DNA of 64,000 nucleotides from Bacteroides faecium. GTDB lineage: Bacteria; Bacteroidota; Bacteroidia; Bacteroidales; Bacteroidaceae. Positions 17,763 through 27,600 of this stretch are shown in pieces (within the stretch, counting starts at the first letter, position 1; every line of letters starts with the position of its first letter). The notes beneath the pieces were generated by a model. It was not told the origin of the DNA, did no database searches, and saw only the letters and a program-made list of their open reading frames with translations. Made by a program: the position numbers and the translations under genes. Location of the stretch: NCBI RefSeq assembly GCF_012113595.1, contig NZ_CP050831.1:6200001-6264000 (forward strand), read 5' to 3'.

Positions 17763-18009
17763 TTACTGGCACTTGTGGAGTTACAACCCAACTTTGGAAG
17801 AAGAAGGCAAGAATCCGTTCCAATTGGATAGCAAAGAACCGAACTGGGAAGAATTCCAAGGTTTCTTGAAGGGTGAAGTTCGTTACGCTTCTGTAATGAA
17901 ACAATATCCTACTGAAGCTGAAGAACTGTTCAAAGCTGCTGAAGAAAACGCTAAATGGCGTTACAACAACTACAGACGTCTGGCTAAAGGAAACTGGGAT
18001 GCTGAATAA
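17763..18009 (+). pseudogene. Duplicated 3' end of nifJ (83-codon remnant)
   Basis: This 247-bp stretch is a diverged copy of nifJ 15833-16079, the same length to the stop codon, with no gaps and roughly nine in ten bases shared. It encodes YYWHLWSYNPTLEEEG through to RLAKGNWDAE, the last 83 residues of the enzyme, without any catalytic part. An upstream in-frame ATG (17734) would add only unrelated residues, so expression as a useful protein is unlikely. A terminator follows at 18034-18067. The copy brackets the propeller/NVEALA genes against intact nifJ, suggesting that these arrived with an nifJ allele by recombination. Confidence 0.85.
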
Positions 18010-18033
18010 TTAATCACACTCAGATAGATATAA

Positions 18034-18067
18034 AAGGGAGTCTGCTCAATGCATGACTCCCTTTTTA
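18034..18067 (+). terminator. Terminator after the nifJ remnant
   Basis: GGGAGTC and GACTCCC enclose a 12-nt loop, preceded by A residues and followed by TTTTT; it may serve both the remnant and the convergent transporter operon. Confidence 0.75.
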
Positions 18068-18079
18068 TGTTTAAGCCAG

Positions 18080-18943
18080 TTATTCCTTTGATTTCGGTAT
18101 CCAGCTATCCACCAACTGCCGATGTTCATCCCGCCATTTGCGTGCTATATCTTCTTCGTCCATTCGGGCGTCTTTCATAGCTGTCATAAAGGAGCTGAGT
18201 TCCTCTGTCGTTAATTTGATATTACCAAAGAACTCCGCTGCGTACGGATCTTTTTCACTGAATCCTTTCCAGGCGACGGCATGGATTTCTTCCAAGTCAC
18301 CATATACTTTCTTCGGGTCTTCCAGAAATTTCAAATCAAACTGATCGAACATCCAGTGTGGTGTCCATCCTGTAATAACTATCCATTCGCCTTTCTCCAT
18401 CGCTTTTTTCAGAGATGCAAGCATCGTCGAGCTACTTGAAGTCATCAGTGTATAGCCGTCAAGGCCGTAAGCTGAGATGGCTTTATCCGTGGTTTTCATG
18501 ATTCCTGCACCGGCATCTATTCCGACTATTTCAGAAGAGAACCGGTCTTTATTGGCAGCCAGTTCATCAATGGAATTAATGGTAACGTATTGAGGTACGA
18601 CCAGTCCGACACGCGCTTCTCCATATACTTCGCCTAAAAATTCGATGCTATCACCATATTGGTCCATATAATCTTTCATTGTGATCGGTAACCAAGTATC
18701 CAAAAAGACATCTGAATTCTTTCCGGATATGGATACGAAGATGGGTGCAAGATCGGCATTCTGTAGCTCAACCTCGTATCCTTGTTCTTCCAGTACCACT
18801 TTCGCCAAATGGCTCATGGCTATTCCTTCCAACCAATTGGCATAGGCTATTTTTACTTTTTTCTTATTTGAGTCGGAATTCGTACAGGAAGCCAGCAAAA
18901 GCAGAGCGGACAGTACGATTCCTGCTAATTTATATATTCTCAT
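18080..18943 (-). CDS. proX: Glycine betaine/proline-betaine ABC transporter substrate-binding lipoprotein
   Basis: A 287-residue lipoprotein with signal MRIYKLAGIVLSALLLLASC (lipobox LASC). The mature part is of the OpuAC type: VKIAYANWLEGIAMSHLAKV, a central NSDVFLDTWLPITM and a late GWTPHWMFDQFDLKFLEDP, with tryptophans positioned as in betaine-binding aromatic cages. It delivers compatible solute to the permease encoded just upstream in the operon. Last gene of proV-proW-proX; 48-bp gap to the permease gene. Confidence 0.9.
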   Translation of the reverse strand: MRIYKLAGIVLSALLLLASCTNSDSNKKKVKIAYANWLEGIAMSHLAKVVLEEQGYEVELQNADLAPIFVSISGKNSDVFLDTWLPITMKDYMDQYGDSIEFLGEVYGEARVGLVVPQYVTINSIDELAANKDRFSSEIVGIDAGAGIMKTTDKAISAYGLDGYTLMTSSSSTMLASLKKAMEKGEWIVITGWTPHWMFDQFDLKFLEDPKKVYGDLEEIHAVAWKGFSEKDPYAAEFFGNIKLTTEELSSFMTAMKDARMDEEDIARKWRDEHRQLVDSWIPKSKE

Positions 18944-18991
18944 TTTTATTCCTTTCAGTTTTCTGTCTTTCTTATTTTAGTTCTTTCTATT

Positions 18992-19819
18992 TTAGTCCTT
19001 CTTGCTTTTTCTTCCTGCCATTCCTTGTGTGATACGGTCCAGGATGATAGCCAAGATGACCACTGCTATACCGCCTTCAAATCCGAGTCCGATTTTCATT
19101 TGGGTAATACCCTTTAATACGATTTCTCCCAAACCACCGGCAGCAATCATTGCGGCGATGACGACCATGGAGAGTGACATCATAATCGTTTGGTTTACTC
19201 CGGTCAGGATAGTGGGTAGTGCCAAAGGAAGCTGTACTTTATAAAGTAACTGCCAGCGGGTAGCTCCGAACGAGCGGGAAGCTTCCACTACATTTTTAGG
19301 AACTTGCCGGATTCCTAATCCGGTAAGACGGACCACAGGCGGCATGGCGAAAATGATGGTAGCAAACACTCCGGGCACTGCCCCCAAGCCGAAGAAAAGA
19401 ACGGCAGGAATCAGATAGACAAAGGCAGGCATAGTCTGCATCAAGTCAAGAATGGGGCGGAGTATCTTATCCGCACGCGGACTGTTTGCCGTCCATACTC
19501 CTAAAGGGACACCGACAATCAATGCCAGGCAGGTAGATGATAATACGAGAGCCAGCGTTTGCATGGTTGCTTCCCAAAATCCCATACCGTAGATTAGTAA
19601 TAAGCCTAGTACGGTGAAGATACCTGTTCCGCGTCCTGCTTTCATCCAGGCTGCGACGGCAAGTACGAGGATGGTTATATAAAAAGGGATTCCGAAAAGA
19701 ATGTGTTGAAATCCGATAATGAAACTACCGATACCTGCATTCACGGCATCAAAAAAAGTGGCGAAATGTACCATCATCCAGTTGATGGCACTTTCTATAT
19801 ATTGTCCTATATTTATCAT
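18992..19819 (-). CDS. proW: Glycine betaine ABC transporter permease
   Basis: A 275-residue inner-membrane permease with about six helices and the binding-protein-dependent transport signature EASRSFGATRWQLLYKVQLP, which contacts the ATPase. Flanking sequences (VPLGVWTANSPRADKILRPI, MMSLSMVVIAAMIAAGGLG) are typical of ProW/OpuAB. Its ATG overlaps the proV stop by four bases (19816-19819), so translation is probably coupled. Confidence 0.92.
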   Translation of the reverse strand: MINIGQYIESAINWMMVHFATFFDAVNAGIGSFIIGFQHILFGIPFYITILVLAVAAWMKAGRGTGIFTVLGLLLIYGMGFWEATMQTLALVLSSTCLALIVGVPLGVWTANSPRADKILRPILDLMQTMPAFVYLIPAVLFFGLGAVPGVFATIIFAMPPVVRLTGLGIRQVPKNVVEASRSFGATRWQLLYKVQLPLALPTILTGVNQTIMMSLSMVVIAAMIAAGGLGEIVLKGITQMKIGLGFEGGIAVVILAIILDRITQGMAGRKSKKD

Positions 19820-21042
19820 AAATCTATTGCGTTTTGGATTATTTCGTTTATTTCTTCTTTATCTTTTCCTGTCACTTCGATGATTAAGGATGATAGTGGG
19901 ATAGTTCCCAGAAATTCATGTGTTTCGTCAATCACCCAAACCGGTGAATTGCTCTTTGTCATCAGAGGGAGAATATCTTCCAATACTGTATCGCATAGTA
20001 CTGAATGTACTTCTGTCCTCACAATTGGTTCTATGGATTTCTCCTGTTTACTACGCAGTTTAAGCAGGTCATTCAGACGAACCTCTCCTATCAACTTGTC
20101 GTCGGCATCTATAACAGGAAGTACTGTTATATTCTTCGCACGCATTTTACGAATCAGTACTTCGGGTCCTTCTTTCTTCAGGCGGGCAACCAATGGTTTG
20201 TCAATCATCAAGGATGAAGCGGTAATAATCTTGCTTCTGTCTACGTTTTCCACGAAGCGGGCTACATAGTCGTTGGCGGGTTCAGTCAGAATTTCTTCTG
20301 AAGTTCCTATTTGTACGACTTCCCCGTCTTTCATAATAGCAATACGGTCGCCCAGTTTGATTGCTTCGCTCAAGTCGTGGGTAATAAAGACAATCGTCTT
20401 TTTCATCTTTGATTGCAAAGCCAGCAGTTCATCCTGCATCTGTACGCGAATCAGAGGATCGAGGGCGGAGAAAGCCTCATCCATTAAAAGTACTTCGGGA
20501 TTATTGGCCAAGGCACGGGCTAAACCGACACGTTGTTGCATCCCACCGGAAAGCTCGCCTACCATTTGATTCTCGTAGCCTTTCAACCCGACTAACTTCA
20601 TACTTTCCATGGCTTTCTTTTCTCGTTCCTCTTTCTTCACTCCCTGAAGTTCGAGTCCGAATGCGATATTATGTAATACGGAACGATGGGGCAATAACCC
20701 GAAATTCTGAAAAACCATAGCCAGCTCTTTTCGCCGGACTTGCAAGAGTTCTTTTTCGGAAACTTTGGAAATATCTACTCCATTGACGAGTACTTGTCCC
20801 GATGTGGGACGTATCAAACGGTTTATACAACGTAGTAATGTCGATTTTCCACTGCCGGAGAGTCCCATTATCACAAAAAATTCTCCTTCGTTAATTGAAA
20901 GATTAGCATCTTTCACTCCTACCGTACACCCGGTATCTTTCAGGATTTCCGCTTTGCTCTTATCTTCTTTCAGCATCTTGAGTGCTTTCTGTTTCTCATG
21001 ACCGAAGATGAGATATAAATCCTTTATTTCTATTTTGCTCAT
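19816..21042 (-). CDS. proV: Glycine betaine ABC transporter ATPase with CBS pair
   Basis: A 408-residue ATPase. Nucleotide-binding domain with Walker A GLSGSGKSTLLRC, Q-loop FQNFGLLPH, signature ELSGGMQQRVGLARAL and Walker B VLLMDEAFSALDPL. Two CBS-like repeats follow from about residue 275 to the end, ending in the hydrophobic/acidic tail EVTGKDKEEINEIIQNAIDL. In OpuA-type transporters the CBS module senses ionic strength or nucleotides and gates uptake during osmotic stress. First gene of the operon; its promoter appears to lie at 21337-21306, giving a leader of about 255 nt with hairpins. Confidence 0.93.
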   Translation of the reverse strand: MSKIEIKDLYLIFGHEKQKALKMLKEDKSKAEILKDTGCTVGVKDANLSINEGEFFVIMGLSGSGKSTLLRCINRLIRPTSGQVLVNGVDISKVSEKELLQVRRKELAMVFQNFGLLPHRSVLHNIAFGLELQGVKKEEREKKAMESMKLVGLKGYENQMVGELSGGMQQRVGLARALANNPEVLLMDEAFSALDPLIRVQMQDELLALQSKMKKTIVFITHDLSEAIKLGDRIAIMKDGEVVQIGTSEEILTEPANDYVARFVENVDRSKIITASSLMIDKPLVARLKKEGPEVLIRKMRAKNITVLPVIDADDKLIGEVRLNDLLKLRSKQEKSIEPIVRTEVHSVLCDTVLEDILPLMTKSNSPVWVIDETHEFLGTIPLSSLIIEVTGKDKEEINEIIQNAIDL

Positions 21043-21305
21043 ATAATATATTGGTTTAGATTATAATAATTGTTTTGTTTTCAACTGTTGCGCTTATCAT
21101 TCTCACCAATGATAAACAAGTTGAAAGTTCGCTTGGTTCGGTCACGTTACATTATAACATGACAAGCTAATGAGTTTTTAATGATTAAAAAAACAGACTG
21201 AGTAGTTTAAAAGGAATAGAATTTGATAAGATTATCCTCTCAATGAACAGTAAAAAACAGTATTTTCATATACGAATTACAGCCTGTTTTTGCATATTGT
21301 TACTG
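21043..21305 (-). promoter_or_regulatory. Long structured 5' leader of the proVWX operon
   Basis: Between the inferred start (about 21299, minus strand) and the proV ATG lie about 255 nt with no other gene. A two-part stem at 21079-21126 pairs TTTCAACT with AGTTGAAA outside and TTATCATT with AATGATAA inside. A second stem at 21141-21163 pairs GTCA/TGAC and GTTA/TAAC. No known riboswitch class was recognised. Confidence 0.5.
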
Positions 21306-21337
21306 CAAAGATAGGCAAAATAGATTAAAGATGCAAA
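21306..21337 (-). promoter_or_regulatory. Full Bacteroides promoter for proVWX (TTTG-N20-TATCTTTG)
   Basis: On the minus strand, TTTG (21337-21334), 20-nt spacer, TATCTTTG (21313-21306). It sits immediately after the MGMT stop codon and faces proV. Confidence 0.75.
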
Positions 21338-21339
21338 TT

Positions 21340-21678
21340 TTATTCAGAAACGGAGTAGTTCCAAAGGTGCTTTTTCAAGTCTACACACCCATTTTGTTTG
21401 AAAGAAATTCCTTCTTCCAAGAGTAATAGTTTTTGCTCTTCCCAACCGGGAACGAGACGCCCGGATGCATTGACAACCCTATGACAAGGCGCTGAGACTT
21501 CATCCGGCACTTGCTTCAGGGCACGACCTACCATGCGGGAGCATTGAGGTATTCCCAATAATGCAGCTATACCACCATAAGTGGAAACTTTACCTGAAGG
21601 TATTTCACAGACCACCTGATATACTTCCTGACAAAAGCTATCGGAAAGGCTCGCTTTATCTACTTTATAATCTTTCAT
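21340..21678 (-). CDS. MGMT-family O6-alkylguanine DNA alkyltransferase-like protein
   Basis: A 112-residue cytoplasmic protein comprising only the C-terminal DNA-binding/transfer domain of O6-methylguanine-DNA methyltransferase. It contains the helix-turn-helix region (PSGKVSTYGGIAALLGIPQC), the arginine finger (RMVGRALK) and the active-site motif APCHRVV with the acceptor cysteine. Because cysteine is kept, it differs from alkyltransferase-like (ATL) proteins, which replace it. Single-domain versions without the N-terminal domain are common in Bacteroides. Likely role: suicidal removal of alkyl groups from guanine. Confidence 0.85.
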   Translation of the reverse strand: MKDYKVDKASLSDSFCQEVYQVVCEIPSGKVSTYGGIAALLGIPQCSRMVGRALKQVPDEVSAPCHRVVNASGRLVPGWEEQKLLLLEEGISFKQNGCVDLKKHLWNYSVSE

Positions 21679-21705
21679 TGCTCGGATTTCTACTTATTTG
21701 ATTTT

Positions 21706-21737
21706 CAAAGCTAGATAAAAATAAGAGAATGTGCAAA
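21706..21737 (-). promoter_or_regulatory. Full Bacteroides promoter for MGMT gene (TTTG-N20-TAGCTTTG)
   Basis: Minus strand: TTTG (21737-21734), 20-nt spacer, TAGCTTTG (21713-21706), with the ATG 27 nt downstream. The -33 lies in a perfect 16-bp palindrome (21733-21748). Confidence 0.7.
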
Positions 21738-21799
21738 TTATAATTTGCAACCAGTTTATTAGAATCATCTATTTCCGTTTCTGTAAGAATTTCCCTGCC

Positions 21800-24613
21800 T
21801 TATCCTTTCCTCTTCAACAAATCCGTCGGGCTCTCACCAAACTGTTCCTTATAGCATTTGGTAAAATAAGAAGGAGAACTGAAGCCGACTTCATAACCAA
21901 TTTCAGCCACAGTCATATCCGATGAAGCAAGCAGGGAAGCCGCTTTCTTCAAGCGGGCAATTCGAAGTAATTCATTAGGAGAATAGTTAGTCAGGGATTT
22001 TATCTTACGATAAAGCTGCACACGACTTAGTCCCATATCCTTGCCCAAGTCTTCTACATTCAAACCGGAATCTCCCATCTTCGCATCAATCAAGGTTTTG
22101 AATTTTTCTACAAAGTCCTTGTCCATATCACAGACATCTTCTTTTGCCAATGTCTGTCCGTCACCAAAGAATTGTTTCAGACGACGATGTGAATCTATCA
22201 GGTTACGGACACGTGCCAGTAACAATTGCGAACTGAAAGGTTTGGAGATATAAGAATCTGCGCCACCGTCATAGCCTTGAATCCGTTGTTCATCCAAAGA
22301 ACAGGCCGTTAATAGGATAACAGGGATATGACATGTTTGCAGTTCGCTTTTCAGACGGCGGCAACATTCAATACCATCAATGCCCGGCATCATTACATCG
22401 GAGATTATCAAATCCGGGACATATTTCATAGCCTTGCGGATACCTTCCGAACCGTCTGCCGCTTCAATGACAGTATAGTCTGTATGAAGTAGTCCATGAA
22501 CATATGAACGGATATCCGCATTATCATCAATGATAAGTACGGAAGGTTTGGAAGAATCATAGTTCTTTTCCAGTTCCTCTTCTTCAATGGGTAAAGCGTC
22601 ATTTAAGGGAGAAGCTTCGGAAACAGAAGATGCGGGAGAGCCTTCCAAAGAAGAAGTCTCATAAATACAAGCCTGTACCGGTAAATCGACGGTAAAGACA
22701 GTTCCCTGTTTTTCATCACTTTCCACTGATATAGTTCCGCCGTGCAGTTCTACGAAAGCCTTTACTAAAGCCAATCCTATTCCCGAACCGGCATGGTGCA
22801 TATCTATTTTATAGAAACGTTCAAAAATACTCCGGATATGTTCTGCGGAAATCATCGAACCGGTATTGGTTACCGTAAAACGAATCCACTGGCTACCTTC
22901 TTTCATCAACGAAGCCAGGCGGACTGTTACTTTTCCATTCTCGGGAGTAAACTTGAAGGCATTGGAGAGCAAATTGAAATAAATACGTTCCAGTTTCTCT
23001 ATGTCCGCCAATGTATGGAAATCCGTATCCGGCATATTGTCAAAAGAAAAATGAATATGCTTTTTGCGGGCTGCCGCCAGGAAAGATTCGTTCCAACCTT
23101 CGAAAGAGGAAAGAATATCTACCGGAACGGGGGTATATTCCATCTTGCCATTTTCGTATTTACGGAAATCCAAAATCTGATTGACCAGACGCAAGAGGAT
23201 ATTTACGTTTCGTTGTATCAGCATCAACATTCGATGCTGGTCACCACTTAGTGTATTATCGGCCAACAGATGCTCTACCGGATCGGCAACTAAAGTTAAT
23301 GGAGTACGGAAATCATGAGAGATGTTCGTAAAGAAAACAAGTTTGGCGTGGGTCGCTTCTTCCAGTTGGTGGGAAAGCTGTATTAATTGGTCACGCTGTT
23401 CTTCCAGTTTGTCACGTTGTTCCTCTAACTTATCCCGTTGCTCTTCCAGTATATCGCGCTGCTCTTCCAATTGCCTCTTTTGTTCCGACAATTCCTTATT
23501 CAGTCTGTTTTTAGAGCGAAGAGACTTATAAACAACTAATAATAATCCCGCCACCAATAAAAGAATGACCAAACCACCATACATGACAACCTGTTGCGTA
23601 GCCACACGTGACAGATATCCACCGATACGTCCGTTTAAGGTTTCTATCTTCTGATCCAGTTCTGAGATGTGAGTCGTCTGAAGTTGCATGACGTGTGCGT
23701 TCGTACGGTCTACAACAGCGGTATTCATCACAGTTTCTCTAGGATAAGTCTTTTTCTCAAGGATATTCATTGCCAACTGCAACACCTTGTCGCCATTGGT
23801 AGGATAAATAAAGGTGGCGTCCAACACACTATCAAGAACAAGTTCAAGTCCGTTTCCTTTCCCCGGCAGAGCGTCGATACCGACAAACATCATTTCCTTT
23901 TCCCGTCCCACTTTCTTGGCGGCCTGATAAGCTCCCGGAGCTATACGGTCATTATGAGCATATACGGCATCAATCTTTGGATTACGACGAAGCATACTAT
24001 CCATTGCTACTTCTGCCGGACCACGCTCCCAGGCAGCATCCGCTTTATCAATCAGCTTGACGTCCGGGAAGTTACTGATGGCAGCCATAAAACCTTGATG
24101 CCGTTCCATAGCAGGAGTCGAACCACCTAAGCCGGTGAGCTCCACCACATTTCCTTTTCCTTTCAGGCTGGATGCAATGTAGTTTCCCACCGCACGGCCT
24201 ATTTCATAATTATCAGCACCGATATATGCGGTATATTTATCAGAAAGAATCTTCCGGTCTACTAAAACAACAGGAATTCCCTTTTGATAGGCTTCTTCCA
24301 CTATCGGAGTCATGGGAGCTGCTTCATTGGCGGAGATTATCAGTAAATCAACTCCTTTGTCTATAAAATAATGAACATCTTCCGCCTGCCGGCGATTATC
24401 ATCTCCGGCAGAACGTATCTCTACCGATACCCCGTCATAGAACATCGCTTCACGGAGAATTTCATCATTCATCTTATGTCGCCATGAATCATCGCTACAT
24501 TGAGCCACCCCAATACGGAAACGGGGAGCATCCTGCCGACAGGCAGCCATTCCTAAAAGACAAAACAATATCACTATCCATTTCGTATATTTCATCGCTT
24601 TAATTGTTTTCAT
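21800..24613 (-). CDS. Hybrid two-component system regulator (fructose-sensing HTCS of the fructan locus)
   Basis: About 937 residues, one polypeptide spanning the inner membrane. After a signal/anchor, residues about 30-310 form a type-1 periplasmic-binding-protein sensor (RbsB-like: FRIGVAQCSDDSWRHKMNDE, DLLIISANEAAP, IDAVYAHNDRIAPGA) rather than the usual beta-propeller. Then come a membrane helix (about 343-363), a heptad-repeat coiled coil, histidine kinase (H-box FFTNISHDFRTPLTLV, N-box LLSNAFKFTPENG), receiver (LIIDDNAD, ISDVMMPG) and AraC-type helix-turn-helix. In B. thetaiotaomicron the regulator with this architecture at the levan locus binds fructose and activates the locus; assignment here rests on architecture and synteny. 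Start at 24613 is chosen because it overlaps the upstream stop as ATGA. Confidence 0.92.
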   Translation of the reverse strand: MKTIKAMKYTKWIVILFCLLGMAACRQDAPRFRIGVAQCSDDSWRHKMNDEILREAMFYDGVSVEIRSAGDDNRRQAEDVHYFIDKGVDLLIISANEAAPMTPIVEEAYQKGIPVVLVDRKILSDKYTAYIGADNYEIGRAVGNYIASSLKGKGNVVELTGLGGSTPAMERHQGFMAAISNFPDVKLIDKADAAWERGPAEVAMDSMLRRNPKIDAVYAHNDRIAPGAYQAAKKVGREKEMMFVGIDALPGKGNGLELVLDSVLDATFIYPTNGDKVLQLAMNILEKKTYPRETVMNTAVVDRTNAHVMQLQTTHISELDQKIETLNGRIGGYLSRVATQQVVMYGGLVILLLVAGLLLVVYKSLRSKNRLNKELSEQKRQLEEQRDILEEQRDKLEEQRDKLEEQRDQLIQLSHQLEEATHAKLVFFTNISHDFRTPLTLVADPVEHLLADNTLSGDQHRMLMLIQRNVNILLRLVNQILDFRKYENGKMEYTPVPVDILSSFEGWNESFLAAARKKHIHFSFDNMPDTDFHTLADIEKLERIYFNLLSNAFKFTPENGKVTVRLASLMKEGSQWIRFTVTNTGSMISAEHIRSIFERFYKIDMHHAGSGIGLALVKAFVELHGGTISVESDEKQGTVFTVDLPVQACIYETSSLEGSPASSVSEASPLNDALPIEEEELEKNYDSSKPSVLIIDDNADIRSYVHGLLHTDYTVIEAADGSEGIRKAMKYVPDLIISDVMMPGIDGIECCRRLKSELQTCHIPVILLTACSLDEQRIQGYDGGADSYISKPFSSQLLLARVRNLIDSHRRLKQFFGDGQTLAKEDVCDMDKDFVEKFKTLIDAKMGDSGLNVEDLGKDMGLSRVQLYRKIKSLTNYSPNELLRIARLKKAASLLASSDMTVAEIGYEVGFSSPSYFTKCYKEQFGESPTDLLKRKG
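23387..23470 (-). repeat. Four 21-bp in-frame repeats in the HTCS signalling helix
   Basis: Four tandem copies encode LEEQRDI, LEEQRDK, LEEQRDK and LEEQRDQ, an exact heptad coiled coil between the membrane helix and the kinase. Each unit is 21 bp, so slippage would change the helix by whole heptads without a frameshift. The copies differ at synonymous positions, so the array is not freshly duplicated. Confidence 0.9.
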
Positions 24614-27600
24614 TCTTTCGTTTTTCTTTCTGTAATCCAAATTCTTTTCCCTTCGTTATTAGCATTCACTACCGGGAAGTACATCAATTCCACTTTCGCA
24701 GGATTCAGCGTATATTTACCGGTAAACCGTGGAAGCAGAGGAATAGTAAACGTATAAGTACCTATCGGTAATTTTTCGCTAAAGATAACAGTTTTCTCTT
24801 TAAAATATTCACGATACACTTCGCCACCGGAAAAATTAACAGGTTTTGAAGCATAGCTGCAACCTGCCGGTATAGGAACTTCGAGCATTACATACTGCGC
24901 GCCTTCCTGTTTCACTTGCAAGGTAACCGTGAGTGCGACAGGCATACCCGCTACCAAAGAATCCGTCTCCAAAGTCGATTCGACCTTGAATGAATCGCTT
25001 TCACGAGCATCCATTACACGCTTCGTCGAATAGACACTATACAATAAAGGCTCATTCCCTGTTTTTGAAATAAGCAGACTCTCTCCTGCTGTCAGTCGGG
25101 CTTGATAAGGAAATTCCGTTATTTGTTTGTTGTCCTTACCGCTCACGGATACAGTCGTCCCCATTATTGTGCCTTTCGATTCTTTTAATATATCAGTGAG
25201 GATGGTTGCCACGGCAGAAGAAGCCTGATAAGTATTCCAACCACGTTCTTTAGTCCGAAGAATGTATAATTGCATCTTATCTTTCAGCTTATATAAGGAA
25301 GAATCATTCTTGATAATCCGGTAAGCAATCAGCGTATTTATCATTTTATTTCCTTCCCAAGACCAGGAAGAAGTGCGCCGCCCATCATCACAATAAACAC
25401 CGCCCAATATATCTTTTTTCAAATAACGATTTACACTATCGCCTACATTTACTGAATCCACTTGCTGTTTGATTTCCCAAAGAAGCAGCTTTTCTTTCAG
25501 ATACGAGCGAGGATGATAGTCCTTATATCTGTTCGCCAATGAATCCTCCTTTTGCTCCTGTTGCCGGACGAACGGTTGCAACAATTTGACAGCCGAGGAA
25601 TAATCCGCCTGAACTCCCCATTCATACAATGCATGAAGGATTTCTATATCATCCAGTTTCATCCCCCGATAAGGACGCACATGGGCATAATTTACTTCCA
25701 ACCCGTTCAGATTCAAGTCTACCGCATAGCCTGCATCTTTCGCTAATTTCAAAGCCCGCAGGATATGTGCCGACATCCAGTAAGAAGTATTTTCCATATT
25801 TCCCCACCACGACCATAGCTTCTGCTTATTCTGGTTGTTCACCAACTTGCGGACAATAGATTTGATTGTCTTATCCACTTTTCCCGGTTCGCCCTTATTT
25901 TGCATAAACTTTTGATAAGCCAGCAAACCCATCAACTTGGAAGCCAGTTGCTCATTACACAAATATCTGTATCCGTTCAGATAATTCACCGATTCTTTAT
26001 AAACATCCAGTTGATTGTCCATGATACTAATCGTGACCTCTTCATCCTTGCCGGATTGTACTTTGACCGTTTCCGGATCGGATAAGATACTTAACGTACC
26101 TTCAGCCAGTTCCGTTCCTTGAGGTAATACAGGAATTGTATATTCTTCCCCATCCTTATATCCATCGTCACGAGTGAAAAGATAACTCATTGTCACACTA
26201 TCGGTATTCGCGGCCTGCATCGGCAACGTTTCATGGAATCCTTCCGTCAGATTCACTTCCCGCTCCATCCTTGCCTCCCCATCAACACGGAACTGCACAT
26301 TTCCTTTTATCTGCTGCCCTTCCAAATAATTACGAATCGTTCCGACCAATGCACTCCGGTCTCCATCTATCAGGAAACGGGGAGTTTTCAGCTCCGCCAT
26401 CAACGGCTTGTAGGAGCGGACGGAACGGCGGAAAGTACCCGTCTGCAAACGATGGTTCATAGCATAGACAACCGCTTCCCATTTCGTCATATTATCAGGG
26501 AAAGTCGTTTCAAACCGGACTGTTCCGGTTTTATCCGTAAACAAGCGGGGTTGCCAGAAAGCTACATCCGAGAAGTTCCGGCGCAATCCGCTCAATTGCA
26601 TCAACTCATTATAGATTTGACCGGCATCCACTTCGTCCTTAGTTTCTTTATCCTGTTCTTCCAGTTTCTCTAAAGGTGCGGAAGCCGGAGCAGAAGAATC
26701 CGCCGAGAGTCCGGCAACAGCCCCCGTCAACGAGCGCTTGGCACTTACTCCATATCCAACGACTACCACTTCTTCCAACGCCTGACTATCTTCTTCTAAG
26801 GTAATCATCAGGTTCATGCCGGGAGTTGCCATTATTTCCTGTGTTTTAAATCCGATGTAGCTAATCTGAAGCAAATCTCCGCTCCTGCCACAATCCATTT
26901 CAAAATATCCGTCCACATTAGTTATCGTCCCTTCCATCGTTCCTTTCACCAACACAGTGCATCCTATCAGTCCTTCTCCTGTAGAATCAACGACATACCC
27001 GCAAATCTTTCCTCCATAATGGCGAACATACTGCGTTATCCTCATCGTTTTGCCAAAAGACGGATTCGTTCCGATGAAACCGGCTTCTCCTCCCGCCAAA
27101 AGCCATTTGGCAGATAAAGAATCACATTCATGCAATGACAGAGATTCCATACTGACATCCATATAAGTATAAGGTCTTATCTGCAAACTGTCCTGTTTCA
27201 GATACTTCCCGTTCTTATAAAGCAGAATAGCATCATAGATACCCGCAGGAAGTTTAGAATATATCCTGCTTTTCCGCACCAGTGTATCCGGGTATACAAT
27301 TTCCCCGGTAACGCAATCTCTAAAGAACAAGTTTGCCACTCCGGTAGAATCCCTCTCTTCAGGAAGGCGGAAGTTCAGCTTCTTGTCCGGCAAAGAAAAA
27401 TAAATCCGGGAAGGATGCCAACTGATTCCTTTCCTATGCTCTTCCACCAGCTTACGGAATCTTTCCGGCGACAAGTGGGAATCGTCCAAAGTGGGAATCT
27501 TAGCCACAGATGAAAAGTATAAACGAGTCGGACACAACTCGTCATCCTTATACTTATAGACTACATTCCCCTCAAACCCATAAGAGAACCCGCCTTCATG

